64,000 nt of DNA. It comes from Peptostreptococcaceae bacterium. GTDB lineage: Bacteria > Bacillota > Clostridia > Peptostreptococcales > Peptostreptococcaceae. The stretch covers positions 124,001-188,000 of the forward strand of contig CABIZO010000005.1 of NCBI GenBank assembly GCA_902363255.1, read 5' to 3'. Positions 1-9,545 of the stretch are shown in pieces. The stretch's first letter is position 1. Each line of letters starts with the position of its first letter. The notes under the pieces are model-generated. The model was not told the DNA's origin. It worked only from the letters and a program-made list of their open reading frames with translations, and searched no databases. The position numbers were made by a program, and so were the translations under genes.

Positions 1-171
1 TCTTTCTATGGTCAATATGCAGGAAAACCAGCAACTGAACTTAGTGTCGTGAAAAGTGGGACTGCAGGGGAAACAGAAATACAAGCAATATCAGGTGCTA
101 CTATTACATCTAATGCTGTAACAAATGGTGTAAATACAGCAGTAGAAGTATATGATAGCATTAATAAATAA
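1..171 (+). CDS. rnfG: Rnf complex subunit RnfG, C-terminal end (partial)
   Basis: The window opens inside this gene; 56 codons remain before TAA. The visible part contains SGATITS (residues 31-37 of the fragment), the motif where FMN is covalently bound to a threonine in RnfG and NqrC proteins. RnfG is a membrane-anchored, extracytoplasmic-facing electron carrier of the ferredoxin:NAD+ oxidoreductase. It lies 16 bp upstream of rnfE in the usual clostridial order, so the missing upstream part should hold rnfC, rnfD and the rest of rnfG. The flavin would be attached by an ApbE-type transferase, and one is encoded at 38-39 kb. The identification rests on motif plus neighbours. Confidence 0.9.
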   Translation, partial: SFYGQYAGKPATELSVVKSGTAGETEIQAISGATITSNAVTNGVNTAVEVYDSINK

Positions 172-187
172 ATAGGGGGACAATAGT

Positions 188-781
188 ATGAATCTAGGAA
201 AGATATTTAAAAATGGTATTATTGATGATAACCCAACCTTTGTTCAAGTTATAGGTATGTGTCCGACTCTAGCTGTAACAAGTTCTGCCATAAATGGTAT
301 GGGTATGGGTCTTTCAACAGCTGTTGTTTTAACATGTTCAAACTTAGTTATTTCATTACTTAGAAAAGTAATACCAGATAAAATAAGAATACCAGCATTT
401 GTAGTAGTTATAGCGACTTTTGTTACAATAGTACAAATGGTATTAAAGGCTTATGTACCAGCATTAGATAATGCCCTTGGATTGTATATTCCATTAATAG
501 TTGTTAACTGTATAATATTAGCGCGTGCAGAAAGTTTTGCATCTAAAAATGGACCAGTAGAATCTGCAGTAGATGGTATAGGAATGGGTCTTGGATTTAC
601 TTTAGCTCTTACAGTATTAGGAGCAGTAAGAGAATTATTAGGAGCAGGATCAATATTTGGTTTAAGTATATTTGGTGCTTCTTATCAACCAGCTTTATTA
701 TTTATACTACCTCCAGGTGCATTCTTGACTTTAGGATTCTTAATGGCAATATTTAATAAAGTAGTAAAGAAAAAGGCTTAA
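188..781 (+). CDS. rnfE: Rnf complex subunit RnfE
   Basis: A 197-aa integral membrane protein with about six hydrophobic segments, the usual size for RnfE/NqrD. It is one of the two homologous membrane subunits (with RnfA) that carry electrons and couple reduced-ferredoxin oxidation by NAD+ to Na+ or H+ export. The N-terminal part reads NPTFVQVIGMCPTLAVTS; conserved NP and CP motifs of this kind, with a cysteine in the membrane, are typical of the RnfA/RnfE pair. A GGGGA ribosome site sits 8 bp before the ATG. It follows rnfG by 16 bp and precedes rnfA by 15 bp, so translation from one mRNA is expected. Confidence 0.95.
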   Translation: MNLGKIFKNGIIDDNPTFVQVIGMCPTLAVTSSAINGMGMGLSTAVVLTCSNLVISLLRKVIPDKIRIPAFVVVIATFVTIVQMVLKAYVPALDNALGLYIPLIVVNCIILARAESFASKNGPVESAVDGIGMGLGFTLALTVLGAVRELLGAGSIFGLSIFGASYQPALLFILPPGAFLTLGFLMAIFNKVVKKKA

Positions 782-796
782 TAGGGGGGAAGTTAT

Positions 797-1372
797 ATGT
801 ATTATATATTATTATTTCTAAGTATTGTTCTTGTTAACAACGTTATAACTTCACAATTCTTAGGTATATGTCCTTTCTTAGGAGTTTCTAAGAAGGTTGA
901 TACAGCAGTTGGAATGGGAGTAGCGGTTACTTTCGTTTTAGCATTAGCATCAGTAATTACGTATTTTATACAAAAATTATTAGATATAACAAATACAGGT
1001 TTCTTGCAAACCATAGCATTTATATTGGTAATAGCTTCAATAGTTCAGTTTGTTGAAATGGTTATAAAAAAGATGAGTCCATCTTTATATCAAGCACTTG
1101 GTGTTTATTTACCACTTATTACGACTAACTGTGCTGTACTTGGTATTGCATTAGTAAATGTTCAAAATAACTACAATATAGTAGCAACTTTAATAAATGG
1201 TGCAGGTGCAGGAATAGGTTTTACATTAGCCATAGTATTATTTGCTGGAATAAGAGAAAGACTAGAATTAGCAGATATACCTGAAGCTTTCCAAGGATAT
1301 CCAATAACATTAATAGCAGCAGCGTTAATGTCAATAGCTTTCTTAGGATTCACAGGATTAATACAATTATAA
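797..1372 (+). CDS. rnfA: Rnf complex subunit RnfA
   Basis: A 191-aa polytopic membrane protein, about six membrane spans, matching RnfA/NqrE in length. Near the N terminus it has NNVITSQFLGICPFLGVS, and later ITTNCAVLG; the conserved cysteines in these two half-membrane motifs are the proposed site of an Fe-S cluster between RnfA and RnfE. It is homologous to the upstream RnfE but expected in opposite topology. Ribosome site AGGGGGG precedes the ATG. It works only as part of the membrane-bound Rnf complex. Confidence 0.95.
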   Translation: MYYILLFLSIVLVNNVITSQFLGICPFLGVSKKVDTAVGMGVAVTFVLALASVITYFIQKLLDITNTGFLQTIAFILVIASIVQFVEMVIKKMSPSLYQALGVYLPLITTNCAVLGIALVNVQNNYNIVATLINGAGAGIGFTLAIVLFAGIRERLELADIPEAFQGYPITLIAAALMSIAFLGFTGLIQL

Positions 1373-1388
1373 AATAGGGGGTGATTTT

Positions 1389-2384
1389 GTGAGTATATTA
1401 AAAGCAATTATACTTTTAGGTGGTTTAGGATTAATATTCGGAGCAATACTAGCCTATGCATCTAAAAAATTTGCAGTTGAAGTAGATGAAAAAGAAGAAA
1501 AAATACTTGCAGTACTTCCTGGAGCAAACTGTGGTGGCTGTGGATTCCCAGGATGTGGAGGTATGGCAGCTGCAATAGCATCAGGAAAAGCACCAGTCAA
1601 TGGATGTCCAGTTGGTGGGCCAGCAGTAGCAGCTAAAGTAGCCGAAATAATGGGTGTTGAAGTTAGTAGTGGCGAAAGAATGGTAGCAGCAGTAAAATGT
1701 AGCGGGACTTGTGATAAAGCAAAAGATAAATATGAACATCAAGGTTTAAAAGATTGTAGAGCTGCAGCAGCATTAATTGGAGGAGCGAAAGGTTGTAGTG
1801 CAGGATGTTTAGGATTTGGAACTTGTGTATCTGTATGTAAATTTGACGCTATTAAAATAGAAAATGGTGTAGCAGTAGTAGATGAAGAAAAATGTGTAAA
1901 TTGTGGTAAATGTAGAGAGGTATGCCCAAAAGCTTTAATAGTAGAAAAAACAGCTAGCAAAGAAGTATTTGTAAAATGTAATAGCCATGAATTTGGTAAA
2001 GCAGTAAAAATAAACTGCTCAGCTGGATGTATGGGATGTGGAGCTTGTGCAAAAGTTTGTCCCGTTGAGGCTATAACTTTAGATAATAAGCTTGCAGTAA
2101 TTGATCAATCAAAATGTATAGGATGTAAAGTTTGTGTCGAAAAATGTCCAACAAAAGTTATATCAGGAGATATTAGTGATAGAAGAAAAGTTACTATAGA
2201 CGAGGAAAAATGTATAGGATGTACTGCTTGTGCAAGACAATGTAAGTTCGGTGCAATAGAAGGAGAAAAGAAACAACCTCATAAAGTTAATCCAGAAAAA
2301 TGTAAAGGTTGTCACTTATGTTTACCAAAATGTAAAAAAGGTGCAATGAGCTTAGTTGATGAAGAAGTTAAAGCAACAAACTAA
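1389..2384 (+). CDS. rnfB: Rnf complex subunit RnfB (polyferredoxin)
   Basis: Begins with GTG after a strong AGGGGG site. Residues 1-24 form a membrane anchor; CGGCGFPGCGG (C48, C51, C56) starts the N-terminal cluster-binding domain typical of RnfB. Downstream there are six further ferredoxin-like cysteine groups, including CVNCGKCREVCP, CMGCGACAKVCP, CIGCKVCVEKCP, CIGCTACARQCK and CKGCHLCLPKCK. At 331 aa it is much longer than the short RsxB of enteric bacteria (about 190 aa), as is usual in Clostridia. It is thought to accept electrons from reduced ferredoxin. It is the last gene of the operon: a strong terminator follows. Confidence 0.95.
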   Translation: MSILKAIILLGGLGLIFGAILAYASKKFAVEVDEKEEKILAVLPGANCGGCGFPGCGGMAAAIASGKAPVNGCPVGGPAVAAKVAEIMGVEVSSGERMVAAVKCSGTCDKAKDKYEHQGLKDCRAAAALIGGAKGCSAGCLGFGTCVSVCKFDAIKIENGVAVVDEEKCVNCGKCREVCPKALIVEKTASKEVFVKCNSHEFGKAVKINCSAGCMGCGACAKVCPVEAITLDNKLAVIDQSKCIGCKVCVEKCPTKVISGDISDRRKVTIDEEKCIGCTACARQCKFGAIEGEKKQPHKVNPEKCKGCHLCLPKCKKGAMSLVDEEVKATN

Positions 2385-2439
2385 TTAAATATGTGAGACA
2401 AAATAGATATTAAAATAATCTAAATATGGTTAGAATAAG

Positions 2440-2472
2440 GGTATGGAAATAATCCATACCTTTATTTTTTTG
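2440..2472 (+). terminator. Rho-independent terminator of the rnf operon
   Basis: Perfect 8-bp stem GGTATGGA / TCCATACC, 5-nt loop, extended by A-T pairs and followed by a T-rich run, 56 bp after the rnfB stop. Confidence 0.85.
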
Positions 2473-2633
2473 TTAAGAATCAAACCATAAAACTTTGGAA
2501 TTTTTTTAAATAAAAATTATAAATATAACAATTATGTAATTAAAAGACTCGACATTAACATTGAAATTTTTACAAGATAATGATAAACTTAATTAGTACA
2601 AAAATATAGTACGAGGTGAGGTGAGATAATATA

Positions 2634-3218
2634 ATGGATATAATTTTAGCATCGAAATCACCTAGAAGAAGAGAAATCTTAGAAAATACTAAGGTGAGAT
2701 TTTCAGTAAAAGAAAGTCAAATTGATGAAATTGTCAAAGTAAATGAATCACCAAAAGAAACAGTAATGAGACTTGCTTATGAAAAAGCACTAGATGTAGC
2801 CAATAACAATAAAGAATCATTAGTAATTGGTGCAGACACAATCGTTGTCATAAATGACCGTATTTTAGGAAAACCTAAAAATGAAAAGGAAGCTTATGAA
2901 ATGATTAAGTTATTATCAGGAAAAACTCATTATGTAATCACTGGTTTTGCTTTGATAAATTTAAGTTTAAACAAAAAAGTTATTGATTGTGAGGTTAGTC
3001 AAGTAACTTTTAAAGAGTTATCCGAAGAATGTATAAAAGATTATATAAATACACGAGAGTCTTTAGACAAAGCTGGAGCTTATGGAATACAAGGGTATGG
3101 AGGGTTATTAGTTAAGAATATTCAAGGTGATTATTTTAATATAGTAGGTCTTCCAATATCAAAAATAAGTGACTGCTTAAAAGATCACTTTAAAATAAAT
3201 CTTTTTTACGGAGGTTGA
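2634..3218 (+). CDS. maf: Maf-family nucleotide pyrophosphatase
   Basis: 194 aa, normal for Maf/YhdE. The N-terminal signature ASKSPRRREIL binds the nucleotide triphosphate; GADTIVV and the later GAYGIQGYGG stretch are also family hallmarks. Members hydrolyse dTTP, UTP or modified nucleotides and influence septation. Ribosome site GAGGTGAGG precedes the ATG. A possible promoter lies near 2560-2590 (TTGAAA with an AT-rich -10) but is weak. It overlaps radC slightly and starts the shape and division gene cluster, the same context as in Bacillus (maf-radC-mreB). Confidence 0.92.
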   Translation: MDIILASKSPRRREILENTKVRFSVKESQIDEIVKVNESPKETVMRLAYEKALDVANNNKESLVIGADTIVVINDRILGKPKNEKEAYEMIKLLSGKTHYVITGFALINLSLNKKVIDCEVSQVTFKELSEECIKDYINTRESLDKAGAYGIQGYGGLLVKNIQGDYFNIVGLPISKISDCLKDHFKINLFYGG

Positions 3219-3919
3219 TTCAACTGAAAAAGTCTTCTAATTCATTAATGACAATTGGAGATATGACATTAGAAGAAAGACCAAGAGAAAAAATGATTCT
3301 AAATGGAGCAAGTAGTTTATCTGATGCAGAGTTATTAGCCATACTTATAAGAACAGGAACTAAAGAATTAAATGCAATTCAATTAGGGCAAGCTATTATA
3401 AATAAAGCTGATAATATCAGATACTTACAAGATTTAACTTATGAAGAATTAAAAAGTATTAATGGTATAGGACAAACTAAGGCACTTCAAATTAAAGCAG
3501 CTTTAGAATTAGCTAATAGGATTTCATCCTATAAGCCACCAAAATACAAAATAAAAAATCCTTGGGACATATATAAATACTATATGGAGAGTTTAAGATA
3601 CCAATATAAAGAAATTTTTAAGGTAGTTCTTTTAAATACTAAAAATGAAATAATAACAGATGTGGACATTTCTATAGGAACTTTAAATTCATCTCTTGTT
3701 CATCCTAGAGAAGTTTTCAGAGAAGCAATAAGAAGAAGTAGTAATAAAATTATTTTGCTACATAATCATCCATCTGGAAACTGTGAGCCTTCAAAAGAAG
3801 ATAAGAACATAACAAATAGGTTGAAAGATTGTGGTGAAATTATAGGTATAGAAGTAATAGATCATATCATTATAGGCGACGGAGTTTATTTCAGTTTTAA
3901 AGAGAATATGTTGATTTAA
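3215..3919 (+). CDS. radC: RadC family JAB/MPN-domain protein
   Basis: An N-terminal helix-hairpin-helix-like part (LEERPREK ... LSDAELLAILIRTG ... GIGQTKALQIKAA) is followed by a JAMM metalloprotease-like domain with HNHPSGNCEPSKED, which supplies the two histidines, serine and aspartate of the metal site. The name RadC is historical; a DNA repair role is not established. Start uncertain: the TTG at 3215 has GGAGG directly against it, while CTG at 3224 or ATG at 3248 have better spacing or a better start base. It lies between maf and mreB, as in many Firmicutes. Confidence 0.9.
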   Translation: MIQLKKSSNSLMTIGDMTLEERPREKMILNGASSLSDAELLAILIRTGTKELNAIQLGQAIINKADNIRYLQDLTYEELKSINGIGQTKALQIKAALELANRISSYKPPKYKIKNPWDIYKYYMESLRYQYKEIFKVVLLNTKNEIITDVDISIGTLNSSLVHPREVFREAIRRSSNKIILLHNHPSGNCEPSKEDKNITNRLKDCGEIIGIEVIDHIIIGDGVYFSFKENMLI

Positions 3920-3948
3920 GAAGAATAAAGTAAGGAAGGTGTAAGAGA

Positions 3949-5016
3949 ATGGCTAAGGAAAAAAAAGAAAAAAAAGGTTTTAAATCTTTATTTGGATTTG
4001 GAAAAATGACTAAGGACATGGGTATCGATTTAGGTACTGCAAACACTTTAGTTTATATAAAAGGACAAGGTATAGTAGTAAGAGAACCATCTGTTGTTGC
4101 AATAAGAGATGATAGCAAACAAGTTTTAGCAGTTGGTGAAGAAGCAAAAAGAATGATAGGTAGAACACCAGGAAACATAGTAGCTATAAGACCGATGAAA
4201 GATGGAGTTATAGCTGATTTTGATGTTACTCAATCAATGTTAAGTTACTTCATACAAAAAGCTGCAGCTAAAAAAGGAGTAGTATCTCCAAGAATAGCTA
4301 TATGTGTACCTTTTGGTGTAACAGAAGTTGAAAAAAGAGCAATAGAAGAGGCAGCAAGACAAGCTGGTGCGAAAGATGCATTCTTAATAGAAGAACCAAT
4401 GGCAGCAGCAATAGGAGCTGGACTTAGAATAGAAGAGCCAGAAGGAAATATGGTAGTAGATATCGGTGGTGGTACATCAGAAATAGCTATAATATCATTA
4501 GGTGGTATAGTTACAGCTAAATCAATAAGACTAGGTGGAGACGAATTAGACGAAGCTATAGTTAGTTATGTGAAAAAAGAATACAGCTTAATGATAGGTG
4601 AGAGAACGGCTGAAGATGTAAAAATAAGAATAGGTTCTGCTTACAAAGAAGGCGAAGAAGTTGAAATGGAAATAAGAGGTAGAGATTTAATATCTGGACT
4701 TCCAAAAACTATGCAAATTTCTTCTGAAGAAGTAAGAGACGCTTTAAGAGAACCTGTGAACTCTATAGTAGATGGAATAAAATCTACATTAGAAAAAACT
4801 CCACCGGAATTAGCTTCTGACATTATGGAAAATGGAATAATGTTAACTGGAGGGGGAGCTTTACTTAAAGGACTTGATAAATTAGTTAAAGAAGAAACAG
4901 GAATGCCGGTTAAAATAGCTGAGAACCCACTTGATTGTGTTGCTATAGGTACTGGTAAATCAGTAGAAGATCAAGAAATATTTGAAAAAGTATTAATGAT
5001 GAACAATAGAAAGTAA
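3949..5016 (+). CDS. mreB: Rod shape-determining protein MreB
   Basis: 355 aa with the actin-fold nucleotide-binding motifs: [12 protein letters not shown] (phosphate 1), [13 protein letters not shown] (phosphate 2) and [12 protein letters not shown] (adenosine). It forms membrane-associated filaments that organise lateral cell-wall synthesis together with MreC, MreD, RodA and PBP2, all encoded downstream. A basic, lysine-rich N-terminal tail of about 20 residues precedes the actin fold, slightly longer than in textbook MreB. Ribosome site AAGGAAGGTG precedes the ATG. mreC follows within 20 bp. Confidence 0.97.
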   Translation: MAKEKKEKKGFKSLFGFGKMTKDMGIDLGTANTLVYIKGQGIVVREPSVVAIRDDSKQVLAVGEEAKRMIGRTPGNIVAIRPMKDGVIADFDVTQSMLSYFIQKAAAKKGVVSPRIAICVPFGVTEVEKRAIEEAARQAGAKDAFLIEEPMAAAIGAGLRIEEPEGNMVVDIGGGTSEIAIISLGGIVTAKSIRLGGDELDEAIVSYVKKEYSLMIGERTAEDVKIRIGSAYKEGEEVEMEIRGRDLISGLPKTMQISSEEVRDALREPVNSIVDGIKSTLEKTPPELASDIMENGIMLTGGGALLKGLDKLVKEETGMPVKIAENPLDCVAIGTGKSVEDQEIFEKVLMMNNRK

Positions 5017-5033
5017 TAAAGTAGGTGCTGACC

Positions 5034-5921
5034 TTGAAGTTTGAAAATAATAATAAAAACAAGAAAAAGGTTAATTTTAAAGTGATAGCAACAGGCGTAG
5101 TTGCTATCACTTTAATTGGAATTGTAGGTATGTCTATTGGAAGAAATGAAGGAAGTAACCCATTTGGTACCAATATAGGAATGACTACAATTTCTACTAT
5201 AGGAAGTACTATTAATAGTGGATTTACCTTTATAAAAAGTGGATTTGAAAACGTAATAAATTTTCAAAAGAATGCAAAAAAAGCTGAAAATTTAGAAGAA
5301 GAAAATAGTAAATTACAGCAGGAAGTAATTGATTTACAAAATAAATTGGATGATGTTCAATCACTACAAAGTTTAAAGGCTGCATTAAATTTTGTTGACG
5401 AAAAATATGTGGCTAAAACCTTATCAGCAAAAGTAGTTAGTAAGAATGACGGAAACTGGTACTCAAGCTTTGTTGTATCTGCTGGTAGTAAAGATGGTGT
5501 AAAAAAAGATAGCTTAGTTATGAATGGCAATGGACTAGTAGGTATAGTATACGAAGTTTCTGAAAATTATTGCAAAGTTATCTCCTTACTAGACACAAAA
5601 TCATCAGTGAGCTTTAAATTAGCAAAGAACTCTGAATTTAAGGGTATTATTACGTATGGTGAGAATATAGACGAAAAAACGGACTATAGAGATAAAGGGT
5701 TATTACAAGGATATATGTTTGATTCTACTTATGATGTTTTACCAGGTGATGTGGTTACAACATCAGGACTTGGGCTATTTCCAGAAGGAATTGTTATAGG
5801 TAAAGTGGAAAAAGTACTAGAAGATAAAAATAACTCATTAAAATATGTAATAGTAAAACCAAATGTTGATTTCAAAAATATAGACGATGTTGTAATCGTT
5901 GAACCAAGAAATATAAATTAA
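5034..5921 (+). CDS. mreC: Rod shape-determining protein MreC
   Basis: An extracytoplasmic scaffold protein that links MreB filaments to the wall-synthesis enzymes. Seen: a lysine-rich cytoplasmic tail, one membrane span at about residues 15-37, a coiled coil at about 75-115 (ENLEEENSKLQQEVIDLQ), then the beta-domains with the conserved VVSKNDGNWYSSFVVSAG and GLVGIV stretches. I prefer TTG at 5034, six bases after AGGTG; the in-frame GTG at 5025 lies inside that site. The first codons contain a perfect 16-bp inverted repeat (separate entry). Confidence 0.93.
   Translation: MKFENNNKNKKKVNFKVIATGVVAITLIGIVGMSIGRNEGSNPFGTNIGMTTISTIGSTINSGFTFIKSGFENVINFQKNAKKAENLEEENSKLQQEVIDLQNKLDDVQSLQSLKAALNFVDEKYVAKTLSAKVVSKNDGNWYSSFVVSAGSKDGVKKDSLVMNGNGLVGIVYEVSENYCKVISLLDTKSSVSFKLAKNSEFKGIITYGENIDEKTDYRDKGLLQGYMFDSTYDVLPGDVVTTSGLGLFPEGIVIGKVEKVLEDKNNSLKYVIVKPNVDFKNIDDVVIVEPRNIN
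5077..5115. repeat. Perfect 16-bp inverted repeat inside mreC
   Basis: Arms TTAAAGTGATAGCAAC (5077-5092) and its exact complement (5100-5115) flank a 7-nt loop. It lies about 45 bp into mreC, in the codons of the membrane span. No T-run follows, so it is not a standard terminator; in RNA it would be a strong hairpin early in the message. Confidence 0.85.
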
Positions 5922-5935
5922 AGGGGATATCAACA

Positions 5936-6424
5936 ATGAAAAAAGTTTATCTTTGTCTTTTGGGAATAGCTATACTGATACTAGAAAATAGTATAACTAA
6001 TTATATGACTATATTTGGAGTAACAATAGATTTTATTTTAATTTTCTTAACAATTATATCTTTATATTTAGATGAACTGGAAAGTAGTATTATAGGAGCT
6101 ATACTAGGTTTATTAAAGGATATAAGTGTAGGTGGGATATTTGGAATAAATGGTTTAGTTTACTTTTTAATATGTTACATAATTAGTTATTCAAGAAAAA
6201 AAATATACAAAGAAAGTAAAGTTACTATATTTACACTGATTTTAGCAACAACTATATTTAGTTCCGTGTTTAATATCATATCATCAATTGCTGTATATAG
6301 TAGTTTTACTATAACAAGGTTGATAATAAGAGGAATAGTAATATTACCAGTTTTAAATAGTATAATGGCCTTAATCTTATATAAGGCTTTTGATAAATCA
6401 ATATTAAAACTTAAAGAAGATTAG
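5936..6424 (+). CDS. mreD: Rod shape-determining protein MreD
   Basis: 162 aa, very hydrophobic, with about five membrane spans and the family feature DFILIFLTIISL plus GLLKDISVGGIFGINGL near the centre. MreD is the membrane partner of MreC in the elongation complex. Ribosome site AAGGGG precedes the ATG; it is 14 bp after mreC and 11 bp before mrdA. Sequence conservation in this family is low, so the assignment depends partly on position. Confidence 0.9.
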   Translation: MKKVYLCLLGIAILILENSITNYMTIFGVTIDFILIFLTIISLYLDELESSIIGAILGLLKDISVGGIFGINGLVYFLICYIISYSRKKIYKESKVTIFTLILATTIFSSVFNIISSIAVYSSFTITRLIIRGIVILPVLNSIMALILYKAFDKSILKLKED

Positions 6425-6435
6425 TTGGTGATTTA

Positions 6436-9400
6436 ATGGATGAAAAGAAAATTAATGATAGATGTAGGATAATAAAAAATGTATTTCTTTTTGCCTTTGC
6501 AGCTATAATAATTAAAATTTTATATATGAATATAATTAAATATGATTATTATACAGGTTTAGCCGATAATAAAACATATAAAGAAATTACTATAAAAGCA
6601 GCTAGGGGAGAAATCAGAGATAGATATGGACGATTACTAGCCGGAAATGAAAATCAATTTACTGTTCAAGTATCGATAAATGAATTAACTAAAAATGATA
6701 CAAAAGAAGATAAGTCACAAGGAAATAATATTAGTTTGAGGCTTATAAATTTATTAGAAAAAAATAATGAAAAGTATACAGATGAATTTCCTATAGTAAT
6801 AGAAAATGGAAAATATTATTACACTTATGATGAAAATATAAAGCAATATAAAGAAAATAATAATATACCACTAGATTTAAATGCAAAAGAATCATTTTAT
6901 TACTTAGTAGATGACTTAATAGCTAAGGGAAAGTTATCTGAAGAAGATGCAAGTTTAAAACCGACAGAACTACAAAAGAAAGTAAATGAAGCAGGATATT
7001 ATCCACCAATACTTGTAAAAACTTGGACATTTACCGAAGATAGAGAGAAAAATGACTGGCTTGAAGGATATAAAGTAGATAAATGGTTAGAAGAAAATAA
7101 GATTAAATCTAGTGAATTAAATGCTAAATTAGCATTTAAAGCAATAAGAGATTATTATTTAATAGATTCAAACTTAAGTGATGAAGATGCTAGAAAAATA
7201 CTTATAGTGAGAGACCTTATAAAGTCTCAAGGTTATACAAAATATAAACCAGTAACAATAGCCAAAGATATAAGTGAAAATACAATAGCAACTATAAAAG
7301 AGATGGCTCTTGAACTTCCAGGAATATCTGTGTCTAATGAACCAGTTAGAACATACCCTAATGGAAAATTAGCCGCTCATATTCTTGGTTATTTAGGGAA
7401 AATACCTTCAACTCAAGAAGAACAGTATTTAAATAATACAGAAGAAAAATATTCAAAAGATGACATAGTAGGACTTTCTGGAGTAGAAAAAACTCAAGAA
7501 AGTAAACTACATGGAACAGATGGATATAAAAAAGTTAAGGTTGATGCTGTAGGTAATATAACAGAAAATTTAGAGGTAACTGAGCCTATTTCAGGAGATA
7601 CAGTATACCTTACGTTAGATAAAGATTTACAAGAGGTAACAGAAAGTGCGCTTGAAAGGGCTATAAAGGCTGCACGTGAAGGTGGAGTTTATGAAAGTGA
7701 GTATGGAAATGTAGCCGTATCAGGTGGGGCTATAAATGCTAAATCTGGAGCAGCTATAGTAGTGGATGTAAATAGTGGTGAAGTTTTAGCTTCAGCATCT
7801 TATCCATCTTATAATCCAAACTTATTTGTGTCTGGAATATCATCAAAAGATTATGCTGATTTACAACCTAAAAATACAAATGACTTGCTTGCGCCAGCAC
7901 CATTATTAAACTTAGTTACTCAAGGGGTATTCCAACCTGGTTCAACTTTCAAAATGATTACGGGTATGGCTGCCTTAGAAAATGGTCTAAATCCAGAGTA
8001 TAGCATAAATGACCCAGGTGTTATTTGGATGGGTTCAGGGCCATCAAAGAAATCTTACGGTGATGCTGTATGGAATAAAAATAGGTCAAATCACGGGATT
8101 ACAAACCTTTATAAAGCGTTGCAAGAGTCTTGTAATATATACTTCTATACTATAGGTACAGGAGAAAATAGAGTAGGTGGAGCAGATCCTAATGCCAAAA
8201 TAGGTCCAGAAGAAGTAATGGAATATGCTAAATTATTTGGTTTAGATGACCGTACAGGATTATATGAAGATTTAGGAAGTGAAAGTAAAGGTACAGTTCC
8301 TAGCGAGGAAGCAAAAATTGAATCTACTAAATCAATGTTAAAAACATATTTAAATAAAGTTATGAAAAATAGCTTTACTGATATAACTAAGGATAAGAAT
8401 CCTGAAGAATTTGCCGCAAGAATTCAGCAAATTGCAAATTGGTGTGAAGAAGAAAATACACCAGGAAAAGCTGAAGTTCTAAAAAGATTAGAAGAACTTA
8501 AAGTAAAAGAAGACGATTTAGAGAAGTTAGCTGATCAAATAGTATATACTTATTTAAACTTCTCAAAATGGACTATATCAGATGCATTTAACTTAGCTAT
8601 TGGTCAAGGGGAAAATGCTTATACTCCAGCCCAAATAGTAAGATATACTTCGGCTATAGCAAATGGAGGAATTTTAAATCAACTTTATGTTGTTCAAAAA
8701 TCTATATCATCTGATTATAGTGAAGTAGATGTAAAAGAAACTGAATCTGAAAAAATAGACTTTAAAGATAATGATAATTTAAATGATATAATTACAGGTA
8801 TGAAAAGAGTTGTCACTGAAGGTACAGGAAAATCTGTGCTTGGAAACTTAGGTGTATCTGTGGCAGCTAAGACTGGTACAGCACAAAAAAGTACAAAAAT
8901 ACCAACAGACAACGAATATAAATACTTAATGAGTCATTTATCGTCATATAATGTAGACAAGGATGAAGTACTAGAGGTATATTATAAATTAAGAGCAGAA
9001 AGAGAAGAAGAATTAACTAAAGCCAGAATTGCTGAAATAAAAGAACAATTAGCAAGTAAAGATATTGACGATGAAACAAAAGAAAAATTAGAACAAGAGT
9101 TAGAGGAAGGTGTTTCTGAAAAACTTCCTGACAATAACGATAGAATAAATGCAGCTTATTTAAGAAGAGCGATAAAAGAGCTTAATCATAAAATAACTGA
9201 TGACGATATAGATGCATTTAAAGAAACATACGGAGATTTTGCATGGGCAGTTTCTTTTGCACCAGCTGATGATCCAGAAATTGCAATATGTGTTATGATA
9301 CCACAAGGTAATTCAAGTACTTATGCTCTTTTACCAATGAAAGACATAATAGGACAATATATGGGGCTGAGTGGTAAATCTTCTAATGATTCCAATAATA

Positions 9401-9483
9401 ATGCAACGGACAATACATCGGAAGAAAATGACAATAACTCAGAAGAAGATATCATAAATTTTTCTACACAATTGAAAAAATAA
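6436..9483 (+). CDS. mrdA: Penicillin-binding protein 2 (class B transpeptidase), enlarged
   Basis: A D,D-transpeptidase of the elongation complex, membrane-anchored near residues 12-32. Seen: GEIRDRYGRLLA typical of the dimerisation domain, active-site STFK (S503, K506), SCN (S565), and KTG (K812). At 1015 aa it is much longer than the usual 600-720 aa. Extra sequence lies before the transpeptidase domain, between SCN and KTG (about residues 610-690, charged helices), and after KTG (about 840-925, a coiled-coil rich part ending shortly before the last strand AICVMIPQG). Clostridioides PBP2 is also known to be large. A low-complexity Asn/Asp/Ser tail ends the protein. It pairs with RodA downstream. 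Confidence 0.93.
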   Translation: MDEKKINDRCRIIKNVFLFAFAAIIIKILYMNIIKYDYYTGLADNKTYKEITIKAARGEIRDRYGRLLAGNENQFTVQVSINELTKNDTKEDKSQGNNISLRLINLLEKNNEKYTDEFPIVIENGKYYYTYDENIKQYKENNNIPLDLNAKESFYYLVDDLIAKGKLSEEDASLKPTELQKKVNEAGYYPPILVKTWTFTEDREKNDWLEGYKVDKWLEENKIKSSELNAKLAFKAIRDYYLIDSNLSDEDARKILIVRDLIKSQGYTKYKPVTIAKDISENTIATIKEMALELPGISVSNEPVRTYPNGKLAAHILGYLGKIPSTQEEQYLNNTEEKYSKDDIVGLSGVEKTQESKLHGTDGYKKVKVDAVGNITENLEVTEPISGDTVYLTLDKDLQEVTESALERAIKAAREGGVYESEYGNVAVSGGAINAKSGAAIVVDVNSGEVLASASYPSYNPNLFVSGISSKDYADLQPKNTNDLLAPAPLLNLVTQGVFQPGSTFKMITGMAALENGLNPEYSINDPGVIWMGSGPSKKSYGDAVWNKNRSNHGITNLYKALQESCNIYFYTIGTGENRVGGADPNAKIGPEEVMEYAKLFGLDDRTGLYEDLGSESKGTVPSEEAKIESTKSMLKTYLNKVMKNSFTDITKDKNPEEFAARIQQIANWCEEENTPGKAEVLKRLEELKVKEDDLEKLADQIVYTYLNFSKWTISDAFNLAIGQGENAYTPAQIVRYTSAIANGGILNQLYVVQKSISSDYSEVDVKETESEKIDFKDNDNLNDIITGMKRVVTEGTGKSVLGNLGVSVAAKTGTAQKSTKIPTDNEYKYLMSHLSSYNVDKDEVLEVYYKLRAEREEELTKARIAEIKEQLASKDIDDETKEKLEQELEEGVSEKLPDNNDRINAAYLRRAIKELNHKITDDDIDAFKETYGDFAWAVSFAPADDPEIAICVMIPQGNSSTYALLPMKDIIGQYMGLSGKSSNDSNNNATDNTSEENDNNSEEDIINFSTQLKK

Positions 9484-9545
9484 AAGGTGATTAAGATATT
9501 TATGAAGAATATAGTAAATAAATTAATATCACTCTGGAGGTTGTT

